A stretch of 64,000 bases of DNA, from contig PCCP01000110.1 in the NCBI GenBank assembly GCA_002731775.1, forward strand, positions 1 to 64,000, given 5' to 3'. Source of the DNA: Gammaproteobacteria bacterium (GTDB taxonomy: Bacteria; Pseudomonadota; Gammaproteobacteria; Pseudomonadales; Pseudohongiellaceae). How positions within the stretch are numbered: position 1 is the first letter of the stretch; the number at the start of each line of letters is the position of its first letter. Below, piece by piece: positions 54,003 to 63,599 of the stretch. The position numbers and the translations under genes are program-made. The notes below the pieces were generated by a model, which did no database searches, was not told the origin of the DNA, and was given only the letters and a program-made list of their open reading frames with translations.

Positions 54003-55586
54003 ATGCCAAAGTACGCGAAATCTTTTCTGTGCCTGTGTCTGCTCGTCTTCAGTATTCCCGCTGCCGCCCAGGTTTACCAGAACTGGAATCTGGTCTTCCC
54101 CACCTCGCAATCTGGTGAGGCGCAGGAGCATTTCCTTGACGCCGTTACCTACATGCACCTGCATATGTTCGAGGATGCCGAAGAGCAATTTCGCGAGGCA
54201 CAGACCCTGGCACCGGATTTCGTCATGGCCTATTGGGGCGAAGCCCTCACCCAGCATCGCACCATCTGGAATATCCACCGTCTGGATGTAGCTCGCGAGG
54301 TACTGGCGCGATTGGGCGCCACGCCTGCGGAGCGCGCGGCCAAGGCACCGAGTGCAAGAGAGAAAGCTTACCTGGCAGCGGTCGAGACACTGTTCGGTGC
54401 AGGCGAGTTTCGGTATCGACAGAGCGCTTACTCAGATGCCATGCGAGATCTGCGGCGAGCCTATCCGGATGACATCGAGGCATCTGCGTTGTATGCCCTG
54501 TCGTTAATGCGGGAAACGCCCATCGATATGACACGGCAGCAGACTCGTTCATTGATGGCCACAATTTCCATGCAGGTGTTGGCACAAAATCCCCGACACC
54601 CTGGCGCCAATCGCTATCTGATCCAAAGCACGGACGATCCGGAAAACACCGACATTGGATTGTTGGCGGTAAATAACCTGCGCCTTATCGATACGGATGC
54701 CGCGGAGGCATTGCACATCCCATCCCATTACTACCTCCAGCACGGCATGTGGGAAGCCGTGGCCGACTCCAATATGCAGGCGTTTGAGTCATCCATGGCC
54801 TGGGTGGAGGAAAATGATTACTCGTTGCAGGATTTGAATGCCCACAACTACGGTCACCTGGTGCAGTTTGCTAACTATGGCTACCTGCAGGCAGGTAATT
54901 TAAACCAGGCAGAGAAGATTCGTGAGCGTGTCCGCAGCGACTATATCGCCAGTGGCCTGGCAGCAGAAATAGAAACACCATTCGCCGACGTGTACGCGCG
55001 CTGGATCCTGGATCTGGAAAGATGGCAGGACGCAGAGCTATTGGCGGAGTTGGCCAGTGAATACTCGATTCGCAGTCCCGGACTGTGGCAGGCAATCGGC
55101 ATCGCCGCGGCCCGCTCTGGCAATCTGGAACTGGCAAACGAAGCGGTGAATTTACTTGCCTCTCTCAGCGATAATCCCGCCAGCCAGGCTGTCAATTCTT
55201 CTCGGCAGGTCGATGGCCTGATCCATCTTGCCCAGGGACACAATGATATCGCCCTGGGAATTCTCAGCGCGGCGGCGCAGTTAAACTGGGCGCAACCAGT
55301 CACTCTGTTAGGCGTACCGCCGCGCCCCTTAAAACCTGCTATGGAGACCTATGGTGAGGCCTTGCTGGAAACCGGCGACGCCGGCGCCGCGCTGGTGCAA
55401 TTTCAGCGGGGTCTAACTCGCTATCGCGGCCGCAGCAATGTATTGCTAGGCGCAGCCCGCGCCGCCGAGGTGCTGGGCCGAGACGACCTCGTTAAACGCT
55501 ATTATTCACAACTGGCGGAAATCTGGCAGCGCGCCGATAGCAGTCATCCCTTTATTAGTGAAGTACGCACTAAAACTTCCAGGTAA
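54003..55586 (+). CDS. Secreted TPR-like helical repeat protein
   Basis: A 527-residue exported protein started at ATG 54003, with GGAG seven bases upstream; the signal peptide ends PAAAQ. The chain is alpha-helical with TPR-like pairs such as HLHMFEDAEEQFREAQTLAPDFVMAYWGEALTQ and a C-terminal LGAARAAEVLGRDDLVKRYYSQLAEIW. Conserved His and Trp residues (HNYGH, HIPSHYY) may matter. Proteins of this style are common, uncharacterised periplasmic proteins in marine bacteria. It precedes an NHL-repeat gene by 56 bases on the same strand, suggesting an operon. Confidence 0.8.
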   Translation: MPKYAKSFLCLCLLVFSIPAAAQVYQNWNLVFPTSQSGEAQEHFLDAVTYMHLHMFEDAEEQFREAQTLAPDFVMAYWGEALTQHRTIWNIHRLDVAREVLARLGATPAERAAKAPSAREKAYLAAVETLFGAGEFRYRQSAYSDAMRDLRRAYPDDIEASALYALSLMRETPIDMTRQQTRSLMATISMQVLAQNPRHPGANRYLIQSTDDPENTDIGLLAVNNLRLIDTDAAEALHIPSHYYLQHGMWEAVADSNMQAFESSMAWVEENDYSLQDLNAHNYGHLVQFANYGYLQAGNLNQAEKIRERVRSDYIASGLAAEIETPFADVYARWILDLERWQDAELLAELASEYSIRSPGLWQAIGIAAARSGNLELANEAVNLLASLSDNPASQAVNSSRQVDGLIHLAQGHNDIALGILSAAAQLNWAQPVTLLGVPPRPLKPAMETYGEALLETGDAGAALVQFQRGLTRYRGRSNVLLGAARAAEVLGRDDLVKRYYSQLAEIWQRADSSHPFISEVRTKTSR

Positions 55587-55642
55587 AAGCTGGAAGCCGC
55601 AAACCAGGTTTGTTTCACATTGCCAATGCAGAGGTAAGCTCA

Positions 55643-56695
55643 ATGTTTGTTATTAGATTAGTTTTTATAGTCTGTATTTCCACTCCGGTTTGGGCGCAGC
55701 AATCGGTGCCGGAGATACCATTCGAAACCGTTCCCAACTTTCTCAAGTATTCACCGGATATGAACCTCGGTGAAATTCTGGGCGTGGCTGTTAATTCCCA
55801 AGGGAATATCGTTGTGCTTAATCATCCGGGAAGCGCGAATCTTGGGCCCATTTGGTCCAACTCTACGACACAGCTCCTCGAATTCGACAAAGCAGGCCGT
55901 TTCCTGCGGGAAATCGGTAAGGGAGTCTATGGCATCGCGTATTCGCACCAGGTGCGGTTCGATCAGTATGACAATCTCTGGGTCGTCGATAAGGGCGCCA
56001 ACTCGGTGATGCAGTTTGATCCTCAGGGTTATGTGTTGATGAATATTGGTCGGCGCGAAGAGGGCTACCACGGTGATGTGGAACTGGCATCCCAGGCTGA
56101 GGCTAGAGCCTTCGGCGGTTATTTTGGCGGACCCACCGATGTGGCCTGGGACAGTGACAACAACATCTACGTCAGCGATGGGTATGTGAATTCGCGCATG
56201 ACAAAATTCGATCCCGACGGAAATTTTCTAATGGACTGGGGTTCATTCGGTACTGATATCGGTCAATTTGATCTTCCCCACGCGCTGCAAATAGACCGCA
56301 ACGATAATATTTATGTAGCGGACCGTGATAACAGAAGAATACAGGTGTTCGATACCGACGGAAATTATCAGCGCATGATCGTACTGGACGTTCCCTATCC
56401 ACCCGATTACCAACCGCCCTTTAGCGCGAAGAATCCCGATCGAGCCATCAGGGAGACGCAGCCCTGGGCCATGTGTATTACCAATACCACGCCACAGTAT
56501 CTGTTCGTGGCAGACAACGAGCCTGGCCGTATCTACAAGATCAGTACTGATGGCACCATACTCGGCTGGTTGGGTAAGTCTGGTCGACGGGATGGGCAAT
56601 TTAACTGGGTTCACGGGCTGGATTGTTCCCAAGAAGACGTACTCTATGTCGCCGATATGAACAACTGGCGCGTGCAGAAGCTGTTGCTGAAGTAA
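55643..56695 (+). CDS. Secreted NHL-repeat propeller (PAL-like)
   Basis: A 350-residue exported protein started at ATG 55643 after GAGGT; the signal ends PVWAQ. It has six-bladed NHL repeats, for example DNIYVADRDNRRIQVFDTDG, NNIYVSDGYVNSRMTKFDPDG and DVLYVADMNNWRVQKL. The pattern DVAWDSDNNIYVSDGYVNSR with GQFDLPHALQIDRNDNIYVADR is the kind seen in peptidylglycine alpha-amidating lyase. A PHM-like copper protein lies 3.4 kb downstream. A general scaffold role cannot be excluded. Confidence 0.83.
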   Translation: MFVIRLVFIVCISTPVWAQQSVPEIPFETVPNFLKYSPDMNLGEILGVAVNSQGNIVVLNHPGSANLGPIWSNSTTQLLEFDKAGRFLREIGKGVYGIAYSHQVRFDQYDNLWVVDKGANSVMQFDPQGYVLMNIGRREEGYHGDVELASQAEARAFGGYFGGPTDVAWDSDNNIYVSDGYVNSRMTKFDPDGNFLMDWGSFGTDIGQFDLPHALQIDRNDNIYVADRDNRRIQVFDTDGNYQRMIVLDVPYPPDYQPPFSAKNPDRAIRETQPWAMCITNTTPQYLFVADNEPGRIYKISTDGTILGWLGKSGRRDGQFNWVHGLDCSQEDVLYVADMNNWRVQKLLLK

Positions 56696-56714
56696 GTGTT
56701 AGAAGGGGGGATTA

Positions 56715-56791
56715 GGGGTACAGACCACATTTTCTCGTTAAAATAGGTTCGACTATTCAGGTAATCTATCGAGAAAACGTAGCCTGTCCCC
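56715..56791. repeat. Imperfect inverted-repeat element, GGGGACAG family
   Basis: Left arm GGGGTACAGACCACATTTTCTCG (56715-56737) and right arm CGAGAAAACGTAGCCTGTCCCC (56770-56791) pair with a few mismatches around a 32-base loop. The outer GGGG-ACAG / CTGTCCCC matches the hairpin at 63600 and is akin to the GGGACGG elements at 22416 and 27379. It lies between an NHL gene and a molybdoenzyme operon. Confidence 0.6.
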
Positions 56792-56899
56792 GTTTTACCC
56801 TTGGACTTCGTTCGGGATAGCTTTTATCCTCCATAGTACCTGTGCTTGCATAGTCAGGAACCCGCTTCCCCACAATCGATAAAAAAGGGGTGAAACCCA

Positions 56900-57490
56900 G
56901 TGAATTCAAGACTTACCCGCAGACATTTCATCAAAGGGGTGATATACAGCAGCGCCGCTGCCACCTCAGGTGCCGGCTTTTATCTCGCCAATGCAGCATC
57001 AAATCGGCAGCCCGGCGCTGTCGAGCGACTGATTGCTATCAACGTCAACGGTCGTACTCGAAGAGTCGATGTACAACCCCAGGAAACCCTGGCCCATACC
57101 CTGCGCAACCGTCTGAACCTGACCGGTACCAAAGTCAGCTGCAATCGGGGTGAATGTGGCTCTTGCACGGTATTGATCGACGACAAGGCTATTTACTCCT
57201 GCTCGATCCTGACCCAACAAGTCAAGGGCAAGGAGATAACTACAGTGGAAGGATTGAGAGCCGCAGATGGCAGCTTGCATCCGGTGCAGCAGGCCTTTAT
57301 CGAAGAGCTGAGCCCCCAGTGTGGTTTTTGTACACCGGGCCAGGTGATGTCGGCAGTTGCCCTGTTGCGAGCCAATCCCAACCCGACTCGGGAACAGGCC
57401 CGCCTGGGATTATCCGGCAATCTGTGCCGATGTGGCGCCTATGATCATTATCTCAATGGCGTGATGCGCGCTGCGGAGCTTATCTCATGA
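56900..57490 (+). CDS. Tat-exported 2Fe-2S subunit of a xanthine-oxidase-family enzyme
   Basis: A 196-residue small subunit with a twin-arginine signal (RLTRRHFIKG, GTG start). A plant-type cluster uses Cys81, Cys86, Cys89 and Cys101 (CNRGECGSC...C). The second cluster uses Cys141, Cys144, Cys176 and Cys178 (CGFC...CRC). All eight cysteines are present. The stop overlaps the start of the molybdopterin subunit as ATGA. As in PaoABC, the Tat signal would carry the whole complex to the periplasm. No FAD subunit gene accompanies it, as in isoquinoline oxidoreductase-type enzymes. Confidence 0.92.
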   Translation: MNSRLTRRHFIKGVIYSSAAATSGAGFYLANAASNRQPGAVERLIAINVNGRTRRVDVQPQETLAHTLRNRLNLTGTKVSCNRGECGSCTVLIDDKAIYSCSILTQQVKGKEITTVEGLRAADGSLHPVQQAFIEELSPQCGFCTPGQVMSAVALLRANPNPTREQARLGLSGNLCRCGAYDHYLNGVMRAAELIS

Positions 57491-59925
57491 CTTATATGCA
57501 TATAGGAAAAGATTTCGTTCCACCCGATGTCGAAGGCAAGGTGACTGGCGAGGCCAAATATGTGGAGGATTTCCGCCGCGAAGGCCTGGTATTCGCCAGA
57601 TTACTGACCAGCCCCATGCCCAGTGGCAGAATATTGAGTATCGATGCCACGGCAGCACTGAGAATGGACGGAGTGCTGGGCATCATCACGGCAGATGATT
57701 TGCCGCCTTCCACGCCGCCTGAAAACCCGATGCTGGCGAGGGACTACGTGACCTACGTGGGGCAGCCGATTTTGGCTGTCGCTGCGTTAACGGAACAGAT
57801 CGCCGAAAACGCCCTGGCCAATATCAAAGTGGAGTTTGAACGCAGAGATTTCGTTGTGGACCCCTTGACCAGCCTGGTTGAGGGTGGGCCCGATGCCTAC
57901 CCGGAAGGTAATGCCATGGTGCGAGAGATTCCCGAAACCGAGGATGAAAATGCCGAGGTTGTGGGGGCCATTCGACCAGTAAAGTGGCCCGCCGCGGAAA
58001 TTGAGAGATTTCGCGCCGGCAAGGAGCCGATGGGCGTCTCCTTCACCGACGGTTGGGAATATGGCGAGCTGGATGCACGCTTTGCCGAGTGCGAAGTTGT
58101 TGTGGAGGAGTCATTTGTAACGGCGGGCACGCCCCACCATTGTATGGAGCCCCGCACCAGCATGGTGTATTGGGAGAATGGCAAGTGCTATTTCCATGCC
58201 TCAACCCAAAGCCAGAGCGCTGTCGATGAACCCCTGGCGGCGCAACTGGGAATAGACCCGGCAGATCTGTGCATTATCAATGAGAACACCGGCGGTGGTT
58301 TTGGCTCCAAAGGTCGGAACTACCCCACCATGGGCGTGACGGGCAATCTGTCCCGATTACTCAACCGTCCCGTACAACTGCGTATAACCCGGGAAGAAGA
58401 GTATTACATCGGTGTTGGGCGGCCCGGCATGCAGGGCTGGATCAAGGTCGGCCTGCGGGCCGATGGCACGGTGGCGGCGGTAGACCTGATCATCGTCAGT
58501 GACGGCGGACCCGGTGGGCGTGACAGTGCCTCCTCGTCGGCTGGACATATATCCGTGCTGTTTCAGCCCGATGCCATGCGCCTGAGAAATATCCCCATCT
58601 TCACCAACACCGCACCCCGTGGTGCCCAACGCGGCCCAGGCCAGAACGAGATGGCGGCAGCGTTGTCGCCGATTATGGACAAAGCGGCGAACGCGCTGGG
58701 CATGGATCGAGTGGAATTCCGTAAGCTCAATGCACCCAATAGCGATTCCGGGATCTACCAGGCCCAGGGTCCGGTGACCAGCGCCTTCATGGCGGATACC
58801 ATCAGCAAGGGAGCCGAACTATTCGACTGGGAAGGCAAACGCAATCAGCCCAAGCGTCGGGGCAACAAGCTCCGAGGTATCGGCGTGGGCCAGGGCTACC
58901 ACGGCGCCGGCGGCTATGGTTACGACGGCCTGGTGCGCATCCTGCCGACAGGGAAGATTCAGCTACACTGCGGCGTGGGAAATTTGGGTACCTATTCGTA
59001 CGCCGCCACCGTCAGGGCGGCAGCGGAAGTGCTGCAGGTGGACTGGGAAAACTGTGAAATTGTACGCGCCAGAACTGACCGCCATCTGCCCTGGAGTTCC
59101 ACCCAGGGTGGCAGCAATACGATCTTCACCCACAGCCGAGCCAACTATGTAGCCGCCATGGACGCGCTGAAGAAATTGAAGGAAATCGCAGCCGCCGAAT
59201 TTGGCGGTACCGTGGAAGAATATGATATCGCCGAGGAACGGGTCTTCAAGGTAGCCGATCCCACCCTGGGAATGAGTTACGGCGAAGCCGCGCAGAGGGC
59301 GATCGGCATGGGTGGCCACTACAGCGGCGCCGAATACCCCGAAGATATTCATCCCATCACCCAGCGCGCAGTGCAGGGTGTTGCTGGATCCGGCCTGATT
59401 GGCGTTGCCAAAGACAATCTACCGAGAAAGGGGACACCCCCAGGCATGATTGTTGGCTATGTCGAGTTAGAAATCGATGTCGATACCGGTAAGTTTGAGA
59501 TTTTGGAATATGTGGCGGTGGCGGATTGTGGCACGGTCATGCACCCCCAGGGTTTTTCTCAACAGATGAATGGTGGCGGTGTCTGGGGCATCGGTATGGC
59601 GGGTTACGAACGCCATGTTTATGATCCACAGAATGGTCTGCCGGCCAACGCCGGATTCTATCAAGCCAGGCTTCCGACGATGATGGATGTGCCTGCCAAC
59701 ATGGTGAATGCGGCGGTAGATATTGCCGATCCGTTCAATCCGATGGGAGGCAGAGGCATCGGTGAGCCTTCTCAGGGTTGTGCGGTAGCCGCCATCACCA
59801 GCGCTCTGGCCGATGCCCTGGACGGTCATCTGTTTAACCGGGTTCCGGTGACTGCAGATATGATCGTCAATCATCTGGCGCAGAACGGATTTGGACCTGA
59901 GTCGCTTAAGTTAAATACGTTCTAG
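57487..59925 (+). CDS. Molybdopterin-binding subunit of a xanthine-oxidase-family hydroxylase
   Basis: An 812-residue catalytic subunit. It has an N-terminal a/b hammerhead domain (about residues 15-125, VEGKVTGEAKYVEDF) and molybdopterin domains with GGGFGSKG, PRGAQRGPGQNE and the catalytic Glu760 in GGRGIGEPSQG. It has no signal of its own and is expected to be exported with the Tat-bearing small subunit. The likely chemistry is hydroxylation of an aldehyde or N-heterocycle. The downstream heme c/copper protein gene could provide the electron acceptor. Confidence 0.92.
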   Translation: MTYMHIGKDFVPPDVEGKVTGEAKYVEDFRREGLVFARLLTSPMPSGRILSIDATAALRMDGVLGIITADDLPPSTPPENPMLARDYVTYVGQPILAVAALTEQIAENALANIKVEFERRDFVVDPLTSLVEGGPDAYPEGNAMVREIPETEDENAEVVGAIRPVKWPAAEIERFRAGKEPMGVSFTDGWEYGELDARFAECEVVVEESFVTAGTPHHCMEPRTSMVYWENGKCYFHASTQSQSAVDEPLAAQLGIDPADLCIINENTGGGFGSKGRNYPTMGVTGNLSRLLNRPVQLRITREEEYYIGVGRPGMQGWIKVGLRADGTVAAVDLIIVSDGGPGGRDSASSSAGHISVLFQPDAMRLRNIPIFTNTAPRGAQRGPGQNEMAAALSPIMDKAANALGMDRVEFRKLNAPNSDSGIYQAQGPVTSAFMADTISKGAELFDWEGKRNQPKRRGNKLRGIGVGQGYHGAGGYGYDGLVRILPTGKIQLHCGVGNLGTYSYAATVRAAAEVLQVDWENCEIVRARTDRHLPWSSTQGGSNTIFTHSRANYVAAMDALKKLKEIAAAEFGGTVEEYDIAEERVFKVADPTLGMSYGEAAQRAIGMGGHYSGAEYPEDIHPITQRAVQGVAGSGLIGVAKDNLPRKGTPPGMIVGYVELEIDVDTGKFEILEYVAVADCGTVMHPQGFSQQMNGGGVWGIGMAGYERHVYDPQNGLPANAGFYQARLPTMMDVPANMVNAAVDIADPFNPMGGRGIGEPSQGCAVAAITSALADALDGHLFNRVPVTADMIVNHLAQNGFGPESLKLNTF

Positions 59926-60044
59926 TGCTGGATTTGATAGTGGGCTTAACAAGCAGCACTTGGCTGTTGACAGTTCGGGCTGTAATATATAATTTGTTAC
60001 CTGGATATTATGCTGTCTGTTCCAGAATTTGGGAGAATCCGTTG

Positions 60045-61397
60045 ATGAAAAGCAATTTTAGATTTCGGGTAGGAATTTTTGATGCCTCCCGACCAGCCTT
60101 GCTGCTCGCCTGCCTGCTGCTTCCGTGGAATACACAGGCGGCAAAATCCGCTCCCACCTTCGCCGCGGATGTTGCGCCGATACTGTTTGAAAAGTGTGCC
60201 AGTTGCCATAACCCTGAAGGCATCGGGCCGATGCCGCTGCTTGACTATGCCGATGTCCAGCCTTGGGCAGGCTTGATAAGTTACAAGGTACAGGCTAGAG
60301 AAATGCCGCCCTGGCACCTGGACAAGACCACCGGCATCCAGAACTACAAGAATGACATCTCGCTCTCGGATGAGCAGATTGCCACTATCGTGGCCTGGGC
60401 AGAGTCCGGTTCTCCAGAGGGCGATCCATCAGCGTTGCCACCTATGCCGGCTTTGCCTAACGGCGCCCAATGGCAGATGGCCGAATTGCTCGGTCCACCG
60501 GATTTCGTCGTCAAGGCGCCTCCCTACACGATTGCCGCCAATGCACAGGATCAGTGGTGGGTGCGCAACACTCCATTTGAGGGTTTGATCGATGAGCCGC
60601 GTTATGTGCGAGCCACAGAATTAAAAGGAAGTTATCCTCTAGGTGTCAAAGTACTTCACCACGGTCACGCGACGCTCACATCGCAAGATGCCGATGGCCT
60701 GCGTGTCTCGGGGCCGGTTGGAAGGCAAGGCGTCGGCAAAAGTGGTGACCTGTTTGCTGAAGGCACCGGCATGCTAATCCATCCAAGCGGCCAGATTACC
60801 TGGAATCTGCACTATTTCCCCATCGCCCAGGAAGTTCGAAACGAGCAGGCCGAAGCCGCAGTCTGGCTCTACCCCGAAGGCTATAAACCGGATTTCGAGA
60901 CCAGGGGGGAGCAATTCTTCGCCGCCGATACCGGGCCCGGTGGTTTATGGGCAGGCGATCTATTGTTGCCGCCTCATACCATTAAATCCCAACAGGGTGT
61001 CCGGGTCCTGAATCGACCGGCACTCATCACCAGCTTCCGGCCGCATATGCACATGCGTGGCCGAGCCCAATCGCTGGAAGCCGTCTACCCCGATGGCCGC
61101 CGTGAAATGCTGGCCCGCGTGGATAAATATAATCATAGCTGGCAGATCTCCTATAAATTTGATGATGACGCGGCGCCATTGTTACCCAAGGGAACCATGC
61201 TGATGATTACCTCAACCTGGGACAACACCGCCGACAACCCCAACAATCCGGATCCTCGACAATGGGTAGTGTTTGGCCAACGGGGGGTGGATGAGATGTC
61301 CCATTTGTGGCTGGGCATCACCTATCTGACGGACGCGCAGTTTGAACGCTTAAGCGCCGAGCGACGAGGCAGATTGACCGCACAAAACGGACCCTAG
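60045..61397 (+). CDS. Cytochrome c fused to a PHM-like copper monooxygenase domain
   Basis: A 450-residue exported protein. ATG 60045 is chosen (GGGAGA eight bases upstream, proper signal ending TQAAK). An N-terminal cytochrome c domain has heme site C51-ASC-H55. The rest resembles the peptidylglycine hydroxylating/dopamine beta-monooxygenase fold, with H205-H206-G-H208 in VLHHGHATL and H334-M-H336-MRG. The ending has TSTWDNTADNPNNPDP, typical of this bacterial family. Its reaction is unknown. It is 119 bases after the molybdoenzyme operon on the same strand and followed six bases later by a secreted partner. Confidence 0.82.
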   Translation: MKSNFRFRVGIFDASRPALLLACLLLPWNTQAAKSAPTFAADVAPILFEKCASCHNPEGIGPMPLLDYADVQPWAGLISYKVQAREMPPWHLDKTTGIQNYKNDISLSDEQIATIVAWAESGSPEGDPSALPPMPALPNGAQWQMAELLGPPDFVVKAPPYTIAANAQDQWWVRNTPFEGLIDEPRYVRATELKGSYPLGVKVLHHGHATLTSQDADGLRVSGPVGRQGVGKSGDLFAEGTGMLIHPSGQITWNLHYFPIAQEVRNEQAEAAVWLYPEGYKPDFETRGEQFFAADTGPGGLWAGDLLLPPHTIKSQQGVRVLNRPALITSFRPHMHMRGRAQSLEAVYPDGRREMLARVDKYNHSWQISYKFDDDAAPLLPKGTMLMITSTWDNTADNPNNPDPRQWVVFGQRGVDEMSHLWLGITYLTDAQFERLSAERRGRLTAQNGP

Positions 61398-61403
61398 TCA
61401 GTA

Positions 61404-62270
61404 GTGGGAAGTAAATACAAAAGCGCAACACTGCTGTTGCTCACCCTGTGGGTGAGCACTGCTGGCTTGTTATCGGCGCAGACCTCCTCAAGCCTCGATC
61501 TGTTCAATGCAGCGCCTTTGCGAGCTAGTGGACAGAATGTTATTCCTCTGTTCGATGGCTGGTTTCCCAATGCCGATGGAACCTATACACTCTGTTTCGG
61601 CTATTTCAATATGAACACCGAACAGTCGCTGGATGTTCCTCTTGGCGAGGGAAACAGGATCGAACCAGCGATCTATGATGGTTCGCAACCCACCCATTTC
61701 GACCCGGTACCCAAGCCAACTCTCACCCGCCTCTTCCGTCACCACTGGTGTGTTTTCTCGATAATCGTACCGGCAGATTTCGGCGACTCAGAAGTCATTT
61801 GGACGCTTGAGTCCCAGGGTGACAAGTTGTCAGTTCCCGGCTGGCTCTTGCCGACGTATGTCCTCGACGAAGAATCAACCACCGGGCGTGGCGCCGTGGC
61901 TCCGTATTTGAGTCTAAACGATGATCCACCGAATTTTAGAGGACGCAGGGGGCTGTGGGAAGGCCCCCGCATTGCTAAAGTGGGAGAACCGGTACCATTG
62001 ATCGCTCGTATCATGCATCCCGAATCGGGTACCTGGTTGGGCTGGACCTTGCATCAGGGTTCGGGACAGGTAGAATTCAGTTCGGCGGAGCTACGACTGG
62101 ATGCAGCGAATGGGGCAGCGACGACCACAGCAATTTTTAGTGAACCGGGTTCTTACGTCGTTCGTGTGCAGGCAATCAATGACACCGAGCGGCGAGGGAA
62201 TCCGACCTACGGGTTCGAGTTTTATTGCTGTTGGACTAACGGCTATGTCAGGATCGATGTGGTCGAATAG
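61404..62270 (+). CDS. Secreted protein following the PHM-like gene
   Basis: A 288-residue exported protein (GTG start; signal ending LLSAQ). The mature part is mostly beta and contains VIPLFDGWFPNADGTYTLCFGYFNMN, TFDPVPKP-like and FRHHWCVFSIIVPADFG blocks, a C-terminal Ig-like segment (GSYVVRVQAIND) and YCCWTNGYVRIDV. I cannot assign a domain name, but I have seen this type beside cytochrome c/copper proteins such as the preceding gene. The six-base spacing argues for co-expression and a joint role. Confidence 0.75.
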   Translation: MGSKYKSATLLLLTLWVSTAGLLSAQTSSSLDLFNAAPLRASGQNVIPLFDGWFPNADGTYTLCFGYFNMNTEQSLDVPLGEGNRIEPAIYDGSQPTHFDPVPKPTLTRLFRHHWCVFSIIVPADFGDSEVIWTLESQGDKLSVPGWLLPTYVLDEESTTGRGAVAPYLSLNDDPPNFRGRRGLWEGPRIAKVGEPVPLIARIMHPESGTWLGWTLHQGSGQVEFSSAELRLDAANGAATTTAIFSEPGSYVVRVQAINDTERRGNPTYGFEFYCCWTNGYVRIDVVE

Positions 62271-62348
62271 GAATAGAACCGGCAGGGGTACCCAGTGGAC
62301 CAGGGGGCTTGAGGCCGAAACATTCTTCAATCAGGAAAGGAGTCAGAA

Positions 62349-63590
62349 ATGACTGAGAAATACCGTTTTACCAAGTTCAATGCATTCTTGATGGCAGTGC
62401 TTATCGTCATCGGCGTGTCCACGGCAAATGCCGACATAGAGCAAGGCCGGCTCGACGCGATCGCCGCCGATTTACAGGCGCGGGTAGACGCAGGCAAGTT
62501 ATCCGGTGTGGTTGCCGTGGTAGCCAAGGACGGCGAGATTCAGATGAATCAAGCCTTCGGCTATCAGAACGTGGAAGATGAGGTACCCATGAGCACCGAT
62601 GCTATTTTCCGGATATTTTCCATGACCAAGCCGGTGACCGGCACCGCGCTGATGATGCTCTTCGATGAAGGTAAGTTTCAACTCAGTGACCCGGTCGAAA
62701 AACACCTGCCCCAGCTTGCTGGCATGACCGTCTTCAAGTCGCAAAACGAAGATGGTTCTTTCGAAACTGAAGCTGCCGGTCACGCCATGACGATTCGTGA
62801 GCTGATGAGCCACACCGGCGGTTTGCTGTATACCCCACCCCTGTCCCGGGGACCAGTCGCCGCAGCCTATTCCAAGGCAGGCATCAACAATCTGCCCAAC
62901 TATACCCTGGCCGAGAGTATTCCGGCGCTGGGGCACATTCCATTGGGCTATCAGCCGGGAAGCCAGTGGGTTTACAGTATTTCTGTGGATGTGCAGGGCT
63001 ACCTCGTTGAAGTACTCTCGGGCCAGACCTTCGACGTGTTTCTGCAGGAGCGCATCTTTGGCCCACTGGGCATGGTGGATACCAGCTTCTATGTCGCTGC
63101 AGATAAAGCGGATCGATTGGCACGACAGTACCGTCCAGGCAATGACGGCGAGCTCACCCGCACCGATAGGGGTGCGTTTTTAATCAAGCCCAAGTTCTTT
63201 TCCGGTGGCGGTGGCCTGACTTCGACTGCTGGCGACTATATGAAATTTGCACAGATGCATTTAAACGGTGGCAGCCTCAATGGCACTCGTATTCTTTCCG
63301 AAGAGGCGGTTCAGATCATGCGCTCGAATCAATTGCCGGACGCGGTGGAAAACATCGGCCAATTGTATCCGGGTAATGTGTTCGGAGTTGACTTTGCCAT
63401 CGTTAATGATTCCGAAAGTTACAATGGGGCGCCAGTCGGTACACATTGGTGGTGGGGCATAGCAGGATCCTGGTTCTGGATCGATCCCGTGGAAAATGTC
63501 GTCTTTGTGGGCATGATTCAGAACGACGATATCCTCTACTCGCTGCAGGTGCACGCCGCCATGCGGGAGCTGATATACAATCCTCTGTAA
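62349..63590 (+). CDS. Exported serine beta-lactamase-family hydrolase (EstB-like)
   Basis: A 413-residue class C-like serine hydrolase with a signal peptide ending ANADI. The SxxK motif is S91-M-T-K94 in FSMTKPVTG. A YSxS-type second motif lies in WVYSISVDVQGYL. A third HxG-type site appears as HWWWGIAGSW, the form found in esterases and D-aminopeptidases rather than true beta-lactamases, which have KTG. An ester or amide substrate is likelier than antibiotics. An AAAGGAGT ribosome binding site precedes it. Confidence 0.88.
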   Translation: MTEKYRFTKFNAFLMAVLIVIGVSTANADIEQGRLDAIAADLQARVDAGKLSGVVAVVAKDGEIQMNQAFGYQNVEDEVPMSTDAIFRIFSMTKPVTGTALMMLFDEGKFQLSDPVEKHLPQLAGMTVFKSQNEDGSFETEAAGHAMTIRELMSHTGGLLYTPPLSRGPVAAAYSKAGINNLPNYTLAESIPALGHIPLGYQPGSQWVYSISVDVQGYLVEVLSGQTFDVFLQERIFGPLGMVDTSFYVAADKADRLARQYRPGNDGELTRTDRGAFLIKPKFFSGGGGLTSTAGDYMKFAQMHLNGGSLNGTRILSEEAVQIMRSNQLPDAVENIGQLYPGNVFGVDFAIVNDSESYNGAPVGTHWWWGIAGSWFWIDPVENVVFVGMIQNDDILYSLQVHAAMRELIYNPL

Positions 63591-63599
63591 AAGGGTTAT

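Noticed and set aside
62349-63590. Antibiotic beta-lactamase
   Set aside because: The SxxK motif fits the superfamily, but the third motif is HWWWG rather than KTG, so esterase or peptidase activity is likelier.
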